Position numbers and translations under genes: made by a program. This document shows positions 59,901 to 64,000 of a stretch of DNA of 64,000 nucleotides, piece after piece. The stretch is from contig NC_085140.1 in the NCBI RefSeq assembly GCF_024139115.2, positions 47,214,180 through 47,278,179 of the forward strand, read 5' to 3'. Positions within the stretch are counted from its first letter, which is position 1; the number at the start of each line of letters is the position of its first letter. This stretch comes from Armigeres subalbatus (lineage: Eukaryota > Arthropoda > Insecta > Diptera > Culicidae). The notes below the pieces were generated by a model. That model was not told the origin of the DNA. It did not search any database and saw nothing but the letters and a program-made list of their open reading frames with translations.

Positions 59901-61400
59901 GTTTTGTCCGGCAGTTCTTCCAGGACTTCATCCGGAAGTTCCTCCAGGATTCCGTCCGAAAGTTCTTGAAAAATTTCGTCCGGAAGTTCTTGCAGGATTT
60001 TGTTCAGAGGTTTCTCCAAGATTTCATCCGAAAGTTCCTCCAGGATTTCGCCCGGAAGTTCCTCCAGGATTTCGTCCAGAAGTTACTCCAGGATTTCGTC
60101 CAGAATTTCCTCAAGAATTTCCTCATGGCAGTTTCTCTAGGATTTCGCCCGGAAGTTCCTCCAGGATTTCGTCCAGAATTTCCTCAAGAATTTCCTCATG
60201 GAAGTTTCGCCAGGATTTCATCCGAAAGTTCTTCCAGGACTTCGTCCGGAAGTTCCTCCATGATTTCGTCCGGAAGTTCCTCCAGGATTTCATTCGGAAG
60301 TTCCTACAGAATTTTGTTCGGAAGTTCCTCAAGGATTTCGTTTGTAGGTTTCTCCAGGATTTCGACCAAAAGTTCCTCAAAGATTTTGTAAGAAAGATCC
60401 TTCAGGATTTTATCGGAAAGTTCCTTCAGAATTGCGTCCGGAAGCTGCTCTAGAACTTTGTCCGGAAGCTCCTTCAGGATTTCGTCCAGAATTTCCTCAA
60501 GGAAGTTTCTCCAGGGTTCTTTCAGGACTTCGTCCGGAAGTTCGTCCAAGATTTCGTCTGCAAGTTCCTTCATGATTTTGTCCGGAAGTTCCTCCAAGAT
60601 TTTGTCCAGAAAGTTCCTCCAGGATCTCGTCCGGAAATTCCTCCAGGTTTTCGTCTTAAAGTTCGTCTAGGGTTTTGTCCGGCAGTTCTTCCAGGACTTC
60701 ATCCGGAAGATTCCGTCCGAAAGTTCATCAAAAATTTCGTCCGGAATTTCCTGCAGGATTTCGTTCAGAGGTTTCTCCAAGATTTCAATCCGGAAGTTCC
60801 TCCAGGATTTCGTCCGAAAGTTCCTCCAGGTGTTCGTTTGGAAGTTCCTCCAGTATTTCGTCCGGTAGTTCCTCTACGATTTCGTCCGAAAGTTCCTCCA
60901 AGATTTCGTCCAGAAGTTCCTCCAAGATTTCGTCCGGAATTTCTTCCGGGTTTTCGTCCGGAAGTTCCTCCAGGATTTCATTCGAAAGTTCCTCAAAGAA
61001 TTCCCACAAAATTTCCATAAAAATTTCTACAAGAAGTTTCTTTAAGAATTTCCTCGGAAGTTTCTCCAGGAAGTCCTTCATAAGTTCTTCATGGAGTTCA
61101 TCCGAAAGCCCCTCAGATAATTCCTTCGTAGATTCCTGCTGGAATTCTATCGGAAGCTCCTGGAATAAATCCTCTAAAATCTCCTTAAAAATTTCTCTGA
61201 AGGCAAGATATTCCATGGGAGCTATTACGAAATTTCACAGTGAATTCATCAAAAAATTTACCTGCAGATTATTTTCAACGGAAATTCGTCTAGAAAGTTC
61301 ACCAGTTTTTCCTCAAGAAATATCTACTAAAATTCTGTCTGGAGGTCCAAAAGTTCTTCCAAGGACTCTTCATGAATTACTTCGAGGACTCTCCACAAAT
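57000..61400 (+). repeat. 24-bp minisatellite with higher-order repeats
   Basis: About 180 copies of a 24-bp unit with the core AGTTCCTCCAGGATTTCG. All six frames stay open for long stretches because the monomer lacks stops: one plus frame reads KFLQDFVR repeats, the others SSRISSG and EVPPGFRP, and a minus frame DEILEELP. A marker variant, TTTGTAGGTTTCTCC, recurs at 58401, 59208, 59533 and 60341, giving spacings of 807, 325 and 808. This indicates higher-order duplication. The array decays after 61000. Confidence 0.92.
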
Positions 61401-61412
61401 TTCCACTGCCTC

Positions 61413-61444
61413 AGAGACGAGCCAGCCTCGGGCTGCAAGTCTCT
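61413..61444 (+). other. LINE 3'-terminal hairpin (copy 4)
   Basis: Outer stem AGAGAC/GTCTCT and inner stem CAGCC/GGCTG with loop TCG are followed by TAAATAAAGACAAAAAAAAA. It lies in the decayed end of the 24-bp array, with only about 50 bases of LINE sequence. Confidence 0.72.
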
Positions 61445-61459
61445 TAAATAAAGACAAAA

Positions 61460-63239
61460 AAAAATCCACTGAATGCCTTTTGAATCTCACATAGAATTTC
61501 TAACGCAAGTCCCACCCATCCCCGGGATTTTTTTTCCGGAAATATCTCTGGGAGTTTTCCTAGTGTTGAACTTAATCTAGAATTTAAAAACACTCTGATT
61601 GAATTGAAAATAAAATCTGGGATTTTTTCTAGGTATACTTATGAAAATTCAATTGCGAATTCCTTCAGAAATTAATCCAAGAATTCCTCCAGGTATTTCC
61701 CAAAACATTCCTTCAAGAATCCTTAGGAGAATAGTCTTAGAATTCTTCAGTAATTTCTTTAAAAATTCTTCTGGAATGCACACGAAAAAAACATATGGAA
61801 ATCTGGAAATTATGTATTTGAAGTTCTCCCGGACACTTCGTACGCTCTCATTAAAACATAAACAATGAAAGGATCTCCGCCAGTTTTTCACGGATTTTTA
61901 TTCTATGAAAGCTCATCATGGTATTGTACATAAGCTGTCTCCACTCCAATAATATTATTATTGTTGCTTTTAACTCGAAAATCAGGAACAATATAATCAT
62001 TTTATCGTCAGTCATCGTTGTTTGCCCAGATCTATTAAAACTATTCAGAAATTTAGATTTCAAAACAAAGTAACATTCCTATCATGAGTGCTTGTAATGT
62101 GACAGATGACTGGGACCCCGCTACATTTTCATTTGGTCTGTTGAAAATTAAATTGCCTCTGCTTTCGCTTTCACATGACGATCACGAAAACTACCAGTAC
62201 TGAATTCCCCACAGAAACATTTACAGGAATTCCTTCCGAAAGTTGTTTATTTTTCCCTGGTCCTGGTCACAAATACTCTTGTCTTCTCTTCCTCGAGTTT
62301 CTACAGTAATTTCCGCGGAAATTATTTCAAGAATACTTTTAGTAATACCTCTATAGATTCTCCAAAAATTGCTTCGGAGATTGGGTTTTAAATTGCCCCA
62401 GAAACTCCTTCAGGTATATTCCAAAAAATCCTCCAGGAACTGCTCCAGTATAATTCCTCCAGACGGAATTCAAAAAAGTTTTTTTGTGAGCTTATTCGAA
62501 AGAGTTCTTCAAAAATTTCATAAATCAAGCTCGTCCTGAAGAATTTATGAAAAGTTTCTGAAGAAATTCGCGAAGGAAAATCTGGTTCAAATCCCTATAA
62601 GTTTTATAAACTTTAAGATGGGTGAACTTTTGGGTGAATTTTCGATGAAATTTCTGAATAATTTCTCAATGGAGTTATTCCCAAAAAAAGAGCTGAAGAA
62701 AATCCACGAGAAATTTGAAAAGGAAATCCTGGATGGATAACTGTAGATTTTTTTTGATGAATTCTTGAAATAATTTCGGGTGGATTTTACGATGGGCTTC
62801 CAGAAGATATTCTCGAAGGAAATACCAAAATAAAAAATTCATAGTGAAAATTAAGAAGATGTAGTATTTTCAAAGGAAGTTTATAAGGAACTAGTTGACC
62901 CAGCATGTCAACTGAACCATAACATCGTGACAAAAAAAACCACAGGTAACCATAACAAGTGTTTTCATTCTTTGACTTTCAGTGGCTCTGACCGTTGTTG
63001 GTTTGAACTTTTGCTACATCTTTCAATTAAAAATTGTACGCTTGAGCGCACAATAGTATTAGTTGTCAATAAACCAATATCTCCAAAGATAAGGATCAAT
63101 TTGAAATAAAATCGTGACGACGTGGCTTTGTAATTAAATTAGCCTATTGCGATTGAATGATACTACAAGCCAAACGTTGATCTTTATTGCTTGACTATGA
63201 CTATGGACGGTGACAAATGCCAAGCCTGGCTTGACCTTG
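61460..63239. other. Decayed 24-bp array and unassigned DNA
   Basis: Traces of AATTCCTCCAGG and TTCTTCAG words persist to about 62800. Otherwise AT-rich, with no recognised gene. Confidence 0.5.
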
Positions 63240-63460
63240 TGACCACTCGACCTTTTGACCTTCGACCTTTTGTTTTACAACCGTAACTTATTTCCTCATT
63301 TAGTCCTTTGACCTTTTACTTTCGACCTTTTGTCCTTTAACCTTTTGACTCAGATTTTTATTTCGACCTTTTGTCCCTTCGATCTGTTAACCCTTCGATC
63401 TTTTGTTTTTTCAATCTTTTGACCTTCGACCTTTTGATCTTCGCCCTTTGGTCTTACAAA
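63240..63460 (-). repeat. 16-bp satellite, inverted orientation
   Basis: TTCGACCTTTTGACC and TTTTGTCCTTTCGACC units with one short interruption (63281-63305). Confidence 0.82.
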
Positions 63461-64000
63461 CAATTTTTCATAAGTGCTTCGGATTTCTATTCAAGCTCTT
63501 TAAAAAAAACCATGAACTTTCAGAAGAATTTCTTGTAAAAATTCCGAAAAATCTCTAAAGAGCTTTTGACCGGAAATTTCGAACTTATAGTTCGTTATTT
63601 TCAACGGCTTGCGATAAAATTGATATGTCGAAAAATGCACACACGGACCGTTGATGAAATCATAACTTCCAAGTGATTACAAAATCCACTAAACTTGGTT
63701 CGAACTATCGCTCAGCCGAACCATAAATAGAAAGTTCGCTTAATTCCATCAGCCCATTTGAAATTTGTTGATTTTTAATCAGATTCCACCGTTTGCGATG
63801 AAACCCTGCTTGTCGTGAGTCGTCTACCGGGCGATCACGACGACACGATCGATGGCAGATTTCCATAATCGTGGATCACATTTCTATGTTGTGTGTTTTT
63901 ATTTTCGGGTTCTTTCAACTCGGTTTGCAAATGTAAATTTGCGCGTGCAACTTCGATCGATTTGTGGGTGTTTGCTTCGCGATCGGTAGCATCGCGGTAG
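63461..64000. other. No gene recognised
   Basis: Unassigned sequence to the window end. Positions 63790-64000 are richer in CGATCG-type words and may be unique host DNA. Confidence 0.4.

Noticed and set aside
57317..61451. Frames of up to about 267 codons across the 24-bp array
   Set aside because: All six frames are open for the same reason. The peptides are simple 8-residue repeats and the frames drift with indels.

Overview
This window is repeat-rich nuclear DNA from a culicine mosquito, most likely Aedes. The best single clue is a Feilai-type tRNA-derived SINE at 7.5 kb. The other transposon families fit: I-clade, RTE-like and Jockey-like LINEs, a BEL/Pao element, a long-LTR Ty3/gypsy element, hAT and Tc1 relics, and large amounts of simple satellite DNA. 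I see no intact host protein-coding gene, no functional tRNA or rRNA gene and no CRISPR array. Every coding region I can support belongs to a transposable element, and all are truncated, frameshifted or interrupted.

Layout. 0.7-3.7 kb: a hAT-type non-autonomous element with an 8-bp target duplication and an internal 24-bp minisatellite, a 228-bp RTE-type LINE tail with a 13-bp duplication, and the C-terminal end of a second LINE. 3.8-7.1 kb: a purine-rich satellite followed by a 5'-truncated I-clade LINE (minus strand) carrying RT and a frameshifted RNase H. 7.5-9.8 kb: the Feilai SINE, two snap-back palindromes and a tRNA-like sequence. 9.1-13 kb: mixed satellite arrays. 13.8-25.8 kb: one nearly complete Ty3/gypsy element on the minus strand, with 1.5-kb LTRs, 4-bp target duplication, PBS, gag, protease, RT/RNase H and integrase. 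It sits inside the RT of an older LINE, and its gag is itself split by two later insertions. 26-30 kb: low-repeat sequence without a recognisable gene. 30-35.1 kb: the 5' half of a BEL/Pao element (plus strand), its leader split by a 767-bp hAT-like foldback element. 35.9-40.6 kb: a tandem-module repeat split by a 1.6-kb element, then a broken hAT transposase gene with a visible intron. 40.6-44.4 and 50.8-55.3 kb: sequence without a recognisable gene. 44.4-50.8 kb: a satellite complex ending in a 4-kb TCTGAA array. 55.4-56.1 kb: a Tc1 (DD34E) transposase relic. 56.5-62.8 kb: satellites, dominated by a 4.4-kb 24-bp array with higher-order repeats.

How the parts relate. Nesting gives an order of events: an old Jockey-like LINE, then the gypsy insertion, then the snap-back and TA-flanked elements inside gag. 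The most unusual signals are non-coding. One LINE 3' terminal hairpin occurs four times, with compensating stem changes, and three of the four copies are very short tails lying inside tandem arrays. Snap-back insertions share a layout of a short one-sided leader plus a palindrome flanked by 11-13-bp duplications. Two satellite families that look unrelated (17 bp and 16 bp) share a core and switch orientation. The long reading frames across the tandem arrays come from stop-free monomers and are not annotated as genes.
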